NCBI GenBank assembly: GCA_964388155.1
Contig: CAYLYH010000005.1
Location: forward strand, 23,867-87,866
DNA length: 64,000 bases
From: JACNKV01 sp964388155
GTDB lineage: Bacteria > Fidelibacterota > Marinisomatia > Marinisomatales > JACNKV01
Reading direction: 5' to 3'
The notes under the pieces were generated by a model. It did no database searches, had not been told where the DNA came from, and saw only the letters and a list, made by a program, of their open reading frames with translations. Made by a program: the position numbers and the translations under genes. This document shows positions 8,510-18,173 of the stretch, piece by piece; the stretch's first letter is position 1, and every line of letters starts with the position of its first letter.

Positions 8510-10000
8510 TTAGTGAATTTGCGTGAAAAACATCAGTGAATTTCGTACCCAATCTGCAACGGGTGCCCAGTAAATACCGAATACAATCGTCGGTACAACC
8601 AAACAAATAAGCAGGAGTGTAAGTAGTTTCCCTGGGTATGTTAATATCTCTTGTGACTTGCCGGAAAAATACATGGATTTAACCACGTGCATATAATAAT
8701 AGAGTGATAATACACTATTTATCGCGCCTGCAAAGACCAGCCAGTAGAATGATGATCCGGCTTTAATAACTGCAGCAAAAATATAAAATTTTCCAATAAA
8801 TCCTGCCGTCGGCGGGATGCCTGTGAGAGACAACATAAACACGGTCATTACAACGCCTACAAACGGCATTTTCCATCCCAATCCGCGGAAGTCATCCAGC
8901 TGCTCACCACCGATGCGGTTCCGTACAGTCATGACGACAAAAAACGCTCCGAGGTTCATAAACATATACATCACAAGGTACAACAGAATGGAGTATACGC
9001 CTTCTTTTGATAACATGGGAACCGCCATAAGCATATATCCCGCATGGGCGATGCTGGAATACGCCAACATTCGTTTTACACTGGATTGCTGAATCGCGAC
9101 CAGATTTCCTAACGTCATCGTAATCACGGCAACCACGGCAATGAGCTGGGGCCATGGTAAGCCCGTACTGCTCAGCAATTGCGCAGGGACTAAAAGTCCA
9201 CCGTCCGAAAATACGCTATGGAAAAACCGAATCAGGAGCGCAAACCCTGCTGCTTTTGGTGCCACGGATAAATACGCTGTCACCGGTGTTGGTGCGCCTT
9301 CGTAAACATCCGGTGTCCAAAAATGGAACGGAACTGCTGATATCTTATATCCAAATCCTGCCAAAATAAGTGCAGAGGCTAACATTAATGCAAAATCCGC
9401 TACTCCGGACAACTGACCAATAGCAGTTTGAATCTCAGAAAACTTCGTTGAACCGGTGAGCCCAAAAATAATACTCAATCCGAAAAGCATCAACCCTGAC
9501 GAGAATGCACCATAAATCACATACTTCAATGATGCTTCATTCGATCGAAGACTGTTTTTCAAATACCCAGCAAGAACGAAGGACGAAATAGACACCACTT
9601 CGATGGACAAATACACCATGATAAGATCAATGGATGAGACCATGAGAAACATCCCAAATGCCATCATGGCGATTAAAATGTAATATTCTCCTGTTCGATA
9701 TCCTTTTAGTTCGTCATTTTCACGACTTACTAAAATAACAAAAATAGTCGCAATCGTCACTAACAGCTTGAAGAAACTCGCAAACGGGTCAAACGCAAGC
9801 GTATCCATAAATAAAGTAGTTATGGTTCCATCACCGATCGTGTAGGCAATTATTTGGGCGAGAATCAATCCTATCAACACCCAAATGCCAACCCGGTGCG
9901 AATCATCTCTGGTAAATAAATCGTAGATAATCGCCGTCAGAATCGTCGCAATAAGGATGAGTTCAGGCCAATAAAAAGCGATACTTTGAAGGTTACTCAT
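8510..10000 (-). CDS. nuoN: NADH-quinone oxidoreductase (complex I) subunit N
   Basis: One of the three antiporter-like proton-pumping subunits of complex I. The 496-residue protein has about 14 membrane helices. Family stretches include YLSIEVVSISSFVLAGYLK (with the essential TM5 Glu), FHFWTPDVYEGAPTPVTAYL and KRMLAYSSIAHAGYMLMA, with conserved lysines. It lies 2 bases downstream of nuoM and 19 bases upstream of nqrA, bridging the complex I and Na+-NQR blocks. Confidence 0.97.
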   Translation of the reverse strand: MSNLQSIAFYWPELILIATILTAIIYDLFTRDDSHRVGIWVLIGLILAQIIAYTIGDGTITTLFMDTLAFDPFASFFKLLVTIATIFVILVSRENDELKGYRTGEYYILIAMMAFGMFLMVSSIDLIMVYLSIEVVSISSFVLAGYLKNSLRSNEASLKYVIYGAFSSGLMLFGLSIIFGLTGSTKFSEIQTAIGQLSGVADFALMLASALILAGFGYKISAVPFHFWTPDVYEGAPTPVTAYLSVAPKAAGFALLIRFFHSVFSDGGLLVPAQLLSSTGLPWPQLIAVVAVITMTLGNLVAIQQSSVKRMLAYSSIAHAGYMLMAVPMLSKEGVYSILLYLVMYMFMNLGAFFVVMTVRNRIGGEQLDDFRGLGWKMPFVGVVMTVFMLSLTGIPPTAGFIGKFYIFAAVIKAGSSFYWLVFAGAINSVLSLYYYMHVVKSMYFSGKSQEILTYPGKLLTLLLICLVVPTIVFGIYWAPVADWVRNSLMFFTQIH

Positions 10001-10002
10001 GT

Positions 10003-11550
10003 TTACATTCCGGCGATATTGCCAATAAGAACGACTTTATCAATTAACACGTTCATCGTCTCGCGGATAATGTCCAAAAATGGTTTTGGGTAAACCCCAA
10101 GGAAAAATGTGATGATCGCTAACGGAATAACCGTAAATAATTCTCTTCCGTTAATATCAGGTAACGTGGCGTATTTTTCATTAAGCTCTCCAAAAAATAT
10201 CCGTTTGTAAGCTGACAAGAAGTACGCCGCATTTAACAGAATCCCGATGGTTGAAATAATGACAATCACTTTAAAAATAGGAAATGCCCCGATAAAGCAG
10301 AGGAATTCACTCACGAAACCGGACAACCCCGGTAAACCAAGCCCCCCGAAAAACGCAACCATAGACACCCCGGCATACATGGGCATCTGTTTTGCGATCC
10401 CGCCAAATCCATCAATATTCCGATGGTGAGCTCTTTCGTAGAGAACACCAACTAAAATAAAGAGCATGGCAGAAATGGTTCCGTGGTTAAACATTTGAAA
10501 GACCGCTCCGCTAAGTCCTGCCTGTGCGGCTGTATAATCCTGACCGTGCATTGCGGACGCGCCAATGACAGCAGCCATTCCAATTAATGCATATCCCATG
10601 TGATTTATACTGGAATACGCAACAAGCTTTTTCAAATCGGTCTGTGCCATCGCACACAACGCCCCCCATATAACATTAATTAATCCTAATACGGCCAAAG
10701 AGCCGGCAAACCAAAATACGGCATCCGGCAGCATTGTGTAGTTAATTCTGAGCATTCCGTACAAACCAAGTTTCAGTAACACACCTGCAAGAATAACGGA
10801 TATCGCTGTCGGAGCTTCCACATGCGCCAACGGAAGCCATGTATGAAACGGGAATACTGGAACTTTAATGGCAAATCCTATGAATAGCATAACCCAAATA
10901 ACCTTGATGGCACTCATCCCCCACCATAATACACCATCCAGAGCCTGCGGTGCTCTCTCCATAAGAAGAATCATGTCAAATGTGTTTCCACACGTAAAGT
11001 ACAGCGCCAGAATCGCAATCAGCATCAACACCGACCCGACTAAGGTGTATAAGAAAAACTTAATAGCCGCATATTCTTTTTGTGGCCCGCCCCACATTCC
11101 AATCAAAAAGTACATCGGTAAGAGCATGACTTCCCAAAATACATAAAACAAGAAAAAGTCCAAAGAGACAAACACACCCATCATTCCCGTATCCAAAAGG
11201 AGGAAAAGCGCAAAGTAGCCTTTGATGGCTTTATCGGTATTCCAACTGACAAAAATCGCCAGAAATGACAACATGGCAGTCAGAAGGACCATCGGAAGAC
11301 TCAGTCCATCGACCCCGAGTGCATACGTGATGTTAAATGACGGAATCCACTCCGCACGTTCCACAAATTGAAAGGACCCGCTGCTACTGTCAAAATTGAG
11401 CCACAGCATGATTGCCATCCAAAACTGCAAACCTGTTGCCACCGCAGCGATGACTTTTATCACGTCTTTCTTTTCTCTTGGTATTAACAGAATCGCCACT
11501 AACCCAACCACGGGAAGCCACACGATCCAGCTTAGAATATTTGCTACCAT
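10003..11550 (-). CDS. nuoM: Complex I subunit M
   Basis: Antiporter-like proton-pumping membrane subunit. The 515-residue protein has about 14 helices, with FYVFWEVMLLPMYFLIGMWG (TM5 glutamate), FPFHTWLPLAHVEAPTAISV and KLVAYSSINHMGYALIG typical of NuoM. It is placed between nuoL and nuoN in the standard order, with a 29-base gap to nuoL and 2 bases to nuoN. Length is normal and no key residue appears to be missing. Confidence 0.97.
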   Translation of the reverse strand: MVANILSWIVWLPVVGLVAILLIPREKKDVIKVIAAVATGLQFWMAIMLWLNFDSSSGSFQFVERAEWIPSFNITYALGVDGLSLPMVLLTAMLSFLAIFVSWNTDKAIKGYFALFLLLDTGMMGVFVSLDFFLFYVFWEVMLLPMYFLIGMWGGPQKEYAAIKFFLYTLVGSVLMLIAILALYFTCGNTFDMILLMERAPQALDGVLWWGMSAIKVIWVMLFIGFAIKVPVFPFHTWLPLAHVEAPTAISVILAGVLLKLGLYGMLRINYTMLPDAVFWFAGSLAVLGLINVIWGALCAMAQTDLKKLVAYSSINHMGYALIGMAAVIGASAMHGQDYTAAQAGLSGAVFQMFNHGTISAMLFILVGVLYERAHHRNIDGFGGIAKQMPMYAGVSMVAFFGGLGLPGLSGFVSEFLCFIGAFPIFKVIVIISTIGILLNAAYFLSAYKRIFFGELNEKYATLPDINGRELFTVIPLAIITFFLGVYPKPFLDIIRETMNVLIDKVVLIGNIAGM

Positions 11551-11579
11551 AATGTTTCCTTAAAAACCGTTATCCTGTT

Positions 11580-13643
11580 TCAAATGATTGTTTGAAGAAT
11601 AATAATGAGGATCATCCCCACCGCTGCAAAGAGAATATAATTCTGCAGTCTTCCTGTTTGTAGTCCTTTTAACTTATATCCGAATCGTTGTGCTACCCGC
11701 CCAAATCCATCTACGATTCCTTGATCCAGTCCATCATAATCGGTGATACCGCTTATCTTCGAAATCCAAGTTGTCACCTTACCAAATCCATCGATGACGT
11801 ATTTATCATACAAGTCCCAATCAAGATGAGCTACTGCCCCCGCAAGTTTGTAAAGTGGTTTGTAGATAAATCGCTCATAGAGTTCATCTACATAAAATTT
11901 GTTTAGTGACAAATCGTAAAGCACACCCATTTTTTTTGCCCAAGACTCGGCAGATAAATTCCGCTTAAAATACATTTGCCATGCGAGCAAGATACCGGTC
12001 GAAGCAACAAGAAGGGAAAGTATCATTGCAGGGGTGTGACTGTGGTGGATTCCTTCTGCAATTTCATGCGCGGTTGGAGCCCCGGCAACAAAAGATGTTT
12101 TTGCTTGGATCAGTTGTGTAAACCAACCATGGTCCGACAACGGATTGAAATAGGGAATCGTATAGAAAATGAAGAAACTCAATCCGCCTAACAAGATTAG
12201 AGGGAAGGCCATCTCCATGGGGGACTCATGAATGTCCTCATATAAATCCGGTCGTTTCGGTTCATTATGGAATGTCATAAAGATTAACCGGAACATATAA
12301 AACGCAGTAATCAGCGCAGCACCAAATCCAAACACCGGCAACAAGAAATGCTGAGGTTGATGTGAGGCAAATGACAAGGTCCCGGCGAGGATGGCATCCT
12401 TGGAGAGGAAGCCTGAAAATAGCGGGACACCGGCAATCGCCAACGTGCTTGCCAACATCGACCAATAGGTGATGGGCATTTTATCCTTGAAGCCGCCCAT
12501 GTTACGCATATCTTGCGGGTCGGTGTCATTGTCGTGTTTTTTATGCAGTGCATGGTGCATCGAATGAATTACGCTGCCGGATCCGTAAAACAGATTTGCT
12601 TTAAATGCTGCGTGTATCATTAAGTGAAAAAATGCCGCCACGTACGCACCCGTTCCGACAGACATAATCATATACCCAAGTTGACTCACGGTGGAATATG
12701 CCAGGACTTTCTTAATGTCATTTTGTGTGATGGCAATCAGCGATGCAAAAATAGCGGTAATTCCACCAATGTAAGCGACAAATATCAAGGCATCAGGGGA
12801 CATAATCGGGAATAATCTAACCATCATAAATACACCGGCAGCCACCATCGTTGCAGCATGCATCAGTGCAGAAACCGGCGTCGGACCTTCCATGGCATCG
12901 GGGAGCCAAATATGAAGCGGGAATTGCGCAGATTTCCCCATCGCTCCCATAAACAGTCCAATGCCTGCCCACGTCAAGATACTCAGTCCGAGAAAACTCC
13001 CCACAACTTTTTCATTTGCCACTCCGGCAAATATATCTGTATAGGTAACAGAACCGATAGCCGTAAACAAAAGCATAATGCCGATAAAGAATCCAATGTC
13101 TCCGACTCGATTGGTTAAGAAGGCTTTCATTCCGGCATCCGATGCGGATTTCTTCTCATACCAGTGTCCGATCAGCAAATATGAACTCAGCCCGACTAAT
13201 TCCCAACTCATGTACAAAAGCATCAAATTGTTTGCGACTACAATCCCATTCATACTGAATGTGAATAAAGATAAATACGCATAATACCGGGAATATCTAA
13301 CATCGCCTTCCATGTACTTTAATGAAAAGATGTGGCTCATCGATGAAATCAGACTCACAACCAGCAGCATGGTAATGGTGATATTATCGACAAGGAACCC
13401 GAGACTAACGTTGAAGGAACCGAGGCTTATCCATGAGAAGGATATTTCCTGGCTAAAGTCGGGATCATAATTCAGTAGCATCCCCACAAACATCGCTACG
13501 GACAATGCCAGCGAAATTAATACAGCGCCAATCGAAACCCAATCACCTTGCCGTGGAAGCCGCTTCCCGAAAAAGATATTAATAACAAAAGCTGCAAGTG
13601 GCAGCAGATATATCCAAATCGCGTATTCGATAAAAATATTCAT
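11580..13643 (-). CDS. nuoL: Complex I subunit L
   Basis: Distal antiporter-like subunit with the long lateral helix that couples the membrane arm. The 687-residue protein has the core motifs LLYMSWELVGLSSYLLIGHW, FPLHIWLPDAMEGPTPVSAL and KKVLAYSTVSQLGYMIMSVG, then a long C-terminal extension ending in a final membrane helix (YILFAAVGMILIIILQTII). Its start overlaps the nuoK stop by 4 bases, indicating translational coupling. Length is slightly above the E. coli subunit (613), as is common outside Proteobacteria. Confidence 0.97.
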   Translation of the reverse strand: MNIFIEYAIWIYLLPLAAFVINIFFGKRLPRQGDWVSIGAVLISLALSVAMFVGMLLNYDPDFSQEISFSWISLGSFNVSLGFLVDNITITMLLVVSLISSMSHIFSLKYMEGDVRYSRYYAYLSLFTFSMNGIVVANNLMLLYMSWELVGLSSYLLIGHWYEKKSASDAGMKAFLTNRVGDIGFFIGIMLLFTAIGSVTYTDIFAGVANEKVVGSFLGLSILTWAGIGLFMGAMGKSAQFPLHIWLPDAMEGPTPVSALMHAATMVAAGVFMMVRLFPIMSPDALIFVAYIGGITAIFASLIAITQNDIKKVLAYSTVSQLGYMIMSVGTGAYVAAFFHLMIHAAFKANLFYGSGSVIHSMHHALHKKHDNDTDPQDMRNMGGFKDKMPITYWSMLASTLAIAGVPLFSGFLSKDAILAGTLSFASHQPQHFLLPVFGFGAALITAFYMFRLIFMTFHNEPKRPDLYEDIHESPMEMAFPLILLGGLSFFIFYTIPYFNPLSDHGWFTQLIQAKTSFVAGAPTAHEIAEGIHHSHTPAMILSLLVASTGILLAWQMYFKRNLSAESWAKKMGVLYDLSLNKFYVDELYERFIYKPLYKLAGAVAHLDWDLYDKYVIDGFGKVTTWISKISGITDYDGLDQGIVDGFGRVAQRFGYKLKGLQTGRLQNYILFAAVGMILIIILQTII

Positions 13644-13945
13644 TGTTTCAACTGCCGGGCTTCATCTACGTTAATGGATTTAAAATTATTGTATAAATTG
13701 ATGATGATCGCAAGTGCAACAGCCGCTTCTGCCGCTGCCATAATGATGACAAACAATGCAAAAACATGTCCGCTGATACTCATGCCTCCAAATCGTGCAA
13801 ACGCAATAAAATTTATGTTGGCTGCATTCAAAATCAATTCCACTCCCATAAGGACGGCAATCCCGTTCCGACGTGTTATCACGGCAAAAACACCAAGTGA
13901 AAACAACACTGAAGCGATGATCAGATAATTATGTAAACTGCCCAT
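13640..13945 (-). CDS. nuoK: Complex I subunit K
   Basis: Small membrane subunit lining the proton path (ND4L equivalent). The 101-residue protein has three membrane helices. The conserved glutamates appear in GVELILNAANINFIAF (middle helix) and MAAAEAAVALAI (third helix). It overlaps nuoJ by one base and nuoL by four, in the usual J-K-L order. Confidence 0.97.
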   Translation of the reverse strand: MGSLHNYLIIASVLFSLGVFAVITRRNGIAVLMGVELILNAANINFIAFARFGGMSISGHVFALFVIIMAAAEAAVALAIIINLYNNFKSINVDEARQLKQ

Positions 13946-14433
13946 TATTTTGTTTTCCTTGATAACATTGCAGCTCCGATTAATGCCGCCAGCAACAGAA
14001 TAGATGCCACTTCAAACGGAAGGAGATATTCATTCATCAAAAGATTTCCAATTTGACCTGTCGTCTGGATGGGTTCTTCTGCGGTAGTGATTTTCCATGG
14101 TGTTTTTTGGATCATCCAAACCAGTAAACCGAATAGACCGGTTACCACGACCGCACCGACACTTTTCTGCATACTTGAATGCGAAATATTTACCGATTGA
14201 ATTTTATTGGTTAACATAATCCCAAACATAATCAACACGAGGATTCCTCCGATATAAATCATGACTTGTGCACCAGCCATAAAGTCTGCCCAAAGAAATG
14301 CATAAAGACCCGCAACACCAAAAAAGGTAAATAACAATGCTACAGCGGAATGAATAAGGTTTTTATTCAAAACCACCATAAATGCACTCAGGATTGTCAT
14401 CCCTGCAATTACCCAAAATATTACATCAGCCAT
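13945..14433 (-). CDS. nuoJ: Complex I subunit J
   Basis: Membrane subunit equivalent to ND6. The 162-residue protein has five predicted helices. The typical stretch NLIHSAVALLFTFFGVAGLY is followed by AGAQVMIYIGGILVLIMFGI, which contains the pi-bulge helix of the family. It overlaps nuoI by 8 bases and nuoK by one. Confidence 0.96.
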   Translation of the reverse strand: MADVIFWVIAGMTILSAFMVVLNKNLIHSAVALLFTFFGVAGLYAFLWADFMAGAQVMIYIGGILVLIMFGIMLTNKIQSVNISHSSMQKSVGAVVVTGLFGLLVWMIQKTPWKITTAEEPIQTTGQIGNLLMNEYLLPFEVASILLLAALIGAAMLSRKTK

Positions 14434-15025
14434 TTGATACTTCTCCCTCAGACATTTTTTCGGTGGTGGGCGGCGGTTCAGGAGGCGGGGCGGTTAAGCG
14501 TTCAATCTCTTCTGGCGTAACGGTGGCAAATTTATAAATGAGGTTCTCTCTGTTATATTCAGAGAATTCATAGTCCAAAGGATGTTTTTCTGAATTCGGT
14601 CCGCCAGTCATATAAATACAACTCTCCGGACACGGATACGTACACAGGTTACAATACATACATTCAGACATATCAATGTCAAACCGTTTGACCAGTAATC
14701 TTTTTTTCGTTCCGTTTGATGTTGTGCCAATGTCAGTGCCTTTGGGCACTTTCACGATTTCGATGGTAATACAATCCACAGGACATGCACGGGCACATTT
14801 CATACACCCGATACAATCATCAATATCTTGATGCAACTGTGAACGAATGATATTATAATTCGAAAAATCAAACCCTATATTTCTCTCAGGACGCGGCCAT
14901 TTTTCTTCCGGATATTGCAGGGTCACATTGCCTTTGCGAATTCGCATCATGTGTTTCCATGTAATACCAAGTCCAATAAACATCGTACTGATTGTTGCCC
15001 AAATCCCGTGTAAATATTCTGCCAT
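14426..15025 (-). CDS. nuoI: Complex I subunit I (two 4Fe-4S clusters)
   Basis: Peripheral-arm subunit passing electrons through clusters N6a and N6b towards NuoB. The 199-residue protein has two complete binding motifs, CIGCMKCARACP and CMYCNLCTYPCP. I chose ATG at 15025, beginning MAEYLHGIW, because GGTGGGATG precedes it and it falls 4 bases after nuoH. The frame stays open upstream to 15109 but would add residues overlapping nuoH. The C-terminal tail is rich in proline and glutamate (PPPEPPPTTE), longer than in E. coli. Confidence 0.96.
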   Translation of the reverse strand: MAEYLHGIWATISTMFIGLGITWKHMMRIRKGNVTLQYPEEKWPRPERNIGFDFSNYNIIRSQLHQDIDDCIGCMKCARACPVDCITIEIVKVPKGTDIGTTSNGTKKRLLVKRFDIDMSECMYCNLCTYPCPESCIYMTGGPNSEKHPLDYEFSEYNRENLIYKFATVTPEEIERLTAPPPEPPPTTEKMSEGEVSNG

Positions 15026-15029
15026 TATA

Positions 15030-16079
15030 TCATCCCACCAGCAAGATCCAAAGTCCGACACCAAAGATATTAAACAGCGCAATCGGGAGTAAATATTTCC
15101 AACTGACATTCATCAGCTGGTCAACCCGCAATCTTGGGAATGTCCAGCGAAACCACATCATGATAAAAATGAGCACCCCGATTTTGGACATAAACCAAAA
15201 CAATCCCCATGTGGGTGAATCCATTACTCCAGAAATTGGGCTTAGCCATCCGCCAAGAAATGCTGTGGTCGTTACTCCACAGACGACAAACATATTTGCG
15301 TATTCGCTGAGAAAGAAAAATGCCCATCTCATCCCGGAGTATTCCGTATGAAAACCCGCAACCAATTCTGATTCTGCTTCCGGGATGTCAAATGGCGTTC
15401 GGTTGGTTTCTGCAACACCTGCAATGAAAAACACAAAAAATGCTATAAAAGAAAATGGATTGTTAAAAATTGTCCAATTAGGGATAAACCCTAGAATCGT
15501 ACCGGACTGCGACTGGATTATCCCCTGCATACTTAACGTTCCGGTTAACATTATGACAGAGACAATCGATAACGCAGCAGGAATTTCATAACTAATAATT
15601 TGAGCAGCCGATCGCATTCCACCGTAAAGTGACCATTTATTATCTGAAGCCCATCCGGCTAAAATCAAGCCGATAATTCCTAACGAACTGACCGCTAAAA
15701 TATAAAACACACCGATATTCAGATTCACGGCAATCAAAACTTGATTGAATGGCAGGGCGGCAATCGCAATAAATGCAGCGATAAAAATAACATACGGCGC
15801 AAGAATGAATAATTTTCGGTCTGCTGCTTTTGGAATGATATCCTCTTTCAAAAGAAGTTTTAGCGAATCTGCCACGGTCTGAAGCAATCCCCACTTTCCG
15901 GCATGAAGACCGGCTCCCTGACCCATAGGTCCGATTCTGTCTTGCATAAAAGCAGATACTTTTCGCTCAATATATACCGCGATAATCGCAATAGCCGCCA
16001 TTAATCCAAACACGACAAGTCCGGCAATGGATAATCCAATAATCAGCATAATCCCGCTGTCAAAAAGTCCGTTCATCAT
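15030..16079 (-). CDS. nuoH: Complex I subunit H
   Basis: Membrane subunit forming the quinone chamber with NuoB and NuoD. The 349-residue protein has about eight helices. The signature YIERKVSAFMQDRIGP, followed by GLLQTVADSLKLLLKED, is clear near residues 36-80, and the acidic loop FDIPEAESELVAGFHTEYSG is intact. The start overlaps the nuoD stop (ATGA). It follows nuoD directly because nuoE, nuoF and nuoG are absent from this operon. Confidence 0.97.
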   Translation of the reverse strand: MMNGLFDSGIMLIIGLSIAGLVVFGLMAAIAIIAVYIERKVSAFMQDRIGPMGQGAGLHAGKWGLLQTVADSLKLLLKEDIIPKAADRKLFILAPYVIFIAAFIAIAALPFNQVLIAVNLNIGVFYILAVSSLGIIGLILAGWASDNKWSLYGGMRSAAQIISYEIPAALSIVSVIMLTGTLSMQGIIQSQSGTILGFIPNWTIFNNPFSFIAFFVFFIAGVAETNRTPFDIPEAESELVAGFHTEYSGMRWAFFFLSEYANMFVVCGVTTTAFLGGWLSPISGVMDSPTWGLFWFMSKIGVLIFIMMWFRWTFPRLRVDQLMNVSWKYLLPIALFNIFGVGLWILLVG

Positions 16080-17197
16080 CTATCAATTTCCCCAAGAACA
16101 ATATCAAGACTCCCCAAAATTGCAAGCACGTCGGAGAGCATCCATCCTCTGGAAATCTCATCCAGCACGCTCATGGCGGTAAAGGCAGGTGAACGCATTT
16201 TCACTCGAAATGGCTTCGGCTTCCCATCGCTGACGATGTAATAACCCAAATCTCCCCTTGGGGATTCCGTCCGTTTATAAATTGATCCTTTGGGAGGACG
16301 GATTTTTCTAGGAATCGCTTCATGGATTTCACCCTCTGACGGTAATTGTTTGAGTGCCTGACGAACAATTTTTGCACTTTCACGCATCTCCTGAATACGG
16401 ACCCAATAGCGATCCCAACAATCCCCTACCGATCCCATAATTCCTTCACCAACAGGTATGTCAAACTCAAACCGGTCGTAAATGGAATATGGTTCATTTT
16501 TTCGGAGGTCCCATTTTACTCCCGATCCGCGAAGATTCGGTCCGGAGACGCCGTAATTGATAGCAACGTTTTCAGGGAGTACGCCAACATCCGCGGTTCG
16601 TTCAACAAAAATTTTATTGTACATCAGCAGATTATTATATTCATCAATCTGCGGTTCAAAATGATCTAAAAATTTATAAGTAGATTCTACAAACCCAACC
16701 GGAAGATCGTGAGACAATCCACCCACCCACATATAATTATATAAAAGTCGTGCACCACAGACTGTTTCAAATAAATCTAAAATGTATTCGCGATCGCGAA
16801 ACATATATAAAAACGGAGTAAAGGCGCCAATGTCAAGCCCATTCGTTCCTAATGCAAGTAAATGGCTGGCGATACGGTTTAGCTCTGCCATAATCACGCG
16901 AATATATTCCACCCGCTCCGGCACATGAATATCCATCATTTCCTCAATGGCAATTACATATCCAAAACTATTATTCATGGCGGCAATATAATCGCAGCGA
17001 TCGGTGTAAGGAATAACCTGTTCGTAGGTGACATTTTCACAATGTTTTTCGAAGCAACGATGGAGATACCCAATAATCGGTGTTATCTCAGAAACAATTT
17101 CGCCGTCAGTTTTGACCTTCAGCCGAAGGACTCCGTGCGTGCTGGGATGCTGCGGTCCGATATTTAGGACCATTTCTTCTCCACGGATAATGCTCAT
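16076..17197 (-). CDS. nuoD: Complex I subunit D (49 kDa)
   Basis: Quinone-site subunit related to the large subunit of NiFe hydrogenases. The 373-residue protein begins with NIGPQHPSTHGVLRLKVKTD, with the conserved quinone-binding His in GPQHPSTHG, and continues with ERVEYIRVIMAELNRIASHL and SPRGDLGYYIVSDG. It is separate from nuoC, not fused. Its start codon overlaps the nuoC stop by one base. Confidence 0.97.
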   Translation of the reverse strand: MSIIRGEEMVLNIGPQHPSTHGVLRLKVKTDGEIVSEITPIIGYLHRCFEKHCENVTYEQVIPYTDRCDYIAAMNNSFGYVIAIEEMMDIHVPERVEYIRVIMAELNRIASHLLALGTNGLDIGAFTPFLYMFRDREYILDLFETVCGARLLYNYMWVGGLSHDLPVGFVESTYKFLDHFEPQIDEYNNLLMYNKIFVERTADVGVLPENVAINYGVSGPNLRGSGVKWDLRKNEPYSIYDRFEFDIPVGEGIMGSVGDCWDRYWVRIQEMRESAKIVRQALKQLPSEGEIHEAIPRKIRPPKGSIYKRTESPRGDLGYYIVSDGKPKPFRVKMRSPAFTAMSVLDEISRGWMLSDVLAILGSLDIVLGEIDR

Positions 17198-17682
17198 CAG
17201 CTTTTCACCTTTGGCACAACCATACCATGATAGGTTTGCGGTGTTTCATAATCTTTGCGTAATGGCCATCCTTCCCAATCTACCGGCAGTAGCATTCGTC
17301 GCAAATCCCGATGTCCTTCAAACCGGATACCGTACATATCGTACACTTCCCGTTCAAACCAATCGCCAATTCGCCATATTTTTTCGATAGACGGAACGGT
17401 TGGATTGTCTTTTGTTACTGAGATGCGAATCTCAATTTTGTGTAAAAGGGACATAGAATGTAAGTTGTATCGGACATCCATTGGATTTTCACCGCCTAAA
17501 TCGACACCTGTGATACATTGCAAAGAATCAAACTTTAGTTCAGGATCATCGCGCAAGAATTTTGCAACATCCTGCCACCGATCCGCAACAAGGATGATAC
17601 AATCATCTACTTGGTCTTCCGGGACAATAACCGCCCCGGGAAATTGTGTCTCCAATTTTTGGGCAACTTGTTCGTTAATCAT
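17197..17682 (-). CDS. nuoC: Complex I subunit C (30 kDa)
   Basis: Hydrophilic peripheral-arm subunit that docks NuoD. The 161-residue protein has the family signature EREVYDMYGIRFEGHRDLRR, then LPVDWEGWPLRKDY. The first four bases of the frame overlap the nuoB stop, indicating translational coupling. Length is normal for an unfused NuoC. Confidence 0.97.
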   Translation of the reverse strand: MINEQVAQKLETQFPGAVIVPEDQVDDCIILVADRWQDVAKFLRDDPELKFDSLQCITGVDLGGENPMDVRYNLHSMSLLHKIEIRISVTKDNPTVPSIEKIWRIGDWFEREVYDMYGIRFEGHRDLRRMLLPVDWEGWPLRKDYETPQTYHGMVVPKVKS

Positions 17683-18173
17683 GCGTCTTTTTCTTTCGTC
17701 AACGGACGTTCACCACGAATTTTTTCCTGGAGTTTAATCAGTCCTTCAATCAGGGATTCCGGTCGGGGAGGGCATCCTGGGATGTACACATCCACGGGAA
17801 TAATTAAATCCACACCCTTTAGAACATGGTATCCATGCTGCCAATATGGACCTCCGCTGGTGGCACAGCTTCCCATGGCAATAACGTATTTTGGATCTGC
17901 CATTTGCTCGTAAAGCCGCTCGACACGTTCTGCCATTTTGATAGAGACAGTACCGGCAACAATCATCACATCTGCCTGCCGCGGTGAAGACCTTGGCATC
18001 ATTCCAATCCGTTCAAGATCGTGACGGCTTGCGGCAGCGGCCATCATTTCAATCGCACAACACGCCAGACCAAATTGAAAATACCACGGAGATGTTGACC
18101 GTGCCCAGCTTAGCAACTTGTCCAGCTTTGTTACAATAATATTGTCTTCAAATTTGTGTTCTAAATACCCCAC
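17679..18173 (-). CDS. nuoB: Complex I subunit B (cluster N2)
   Basis: Carries cluster N2, the last iron-sulfur centre before quinone. The 164-residue protein has the tandem cysteines in FGLACCAIEMM, a third in AMGSCATSGGPY and a fourth in YIPGCPPRPE, so all four ligands are present. The start is GTG, directly after the nuoA stop codon. The downstream neighbour nuoC overlaps by 4 bases. Confidence 0.97.
   Translation of the reverse strand: MGYLEHKFEDNIIVTKLDKLLSWARSTSPWYFQFGLACCAIEMMAAAASRHDLERIGMMPRSSPRQADVMIVAGTVSIKMAERVERLYEQMADPKYVIAMGSCATSGGPYWQHGYHVLKGVDLIIPVDVYIPGCPPRPESLIEGLIKLQEKIRGERPLTKEKDA

Noticed and set aside
13548..13928. 126-codon plus-strand frame opposite nuoK and the nuoL start
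   Set aside because: It is antisense to strongly conserved complex I genes and has no ribosome binding site or recognisable domain.
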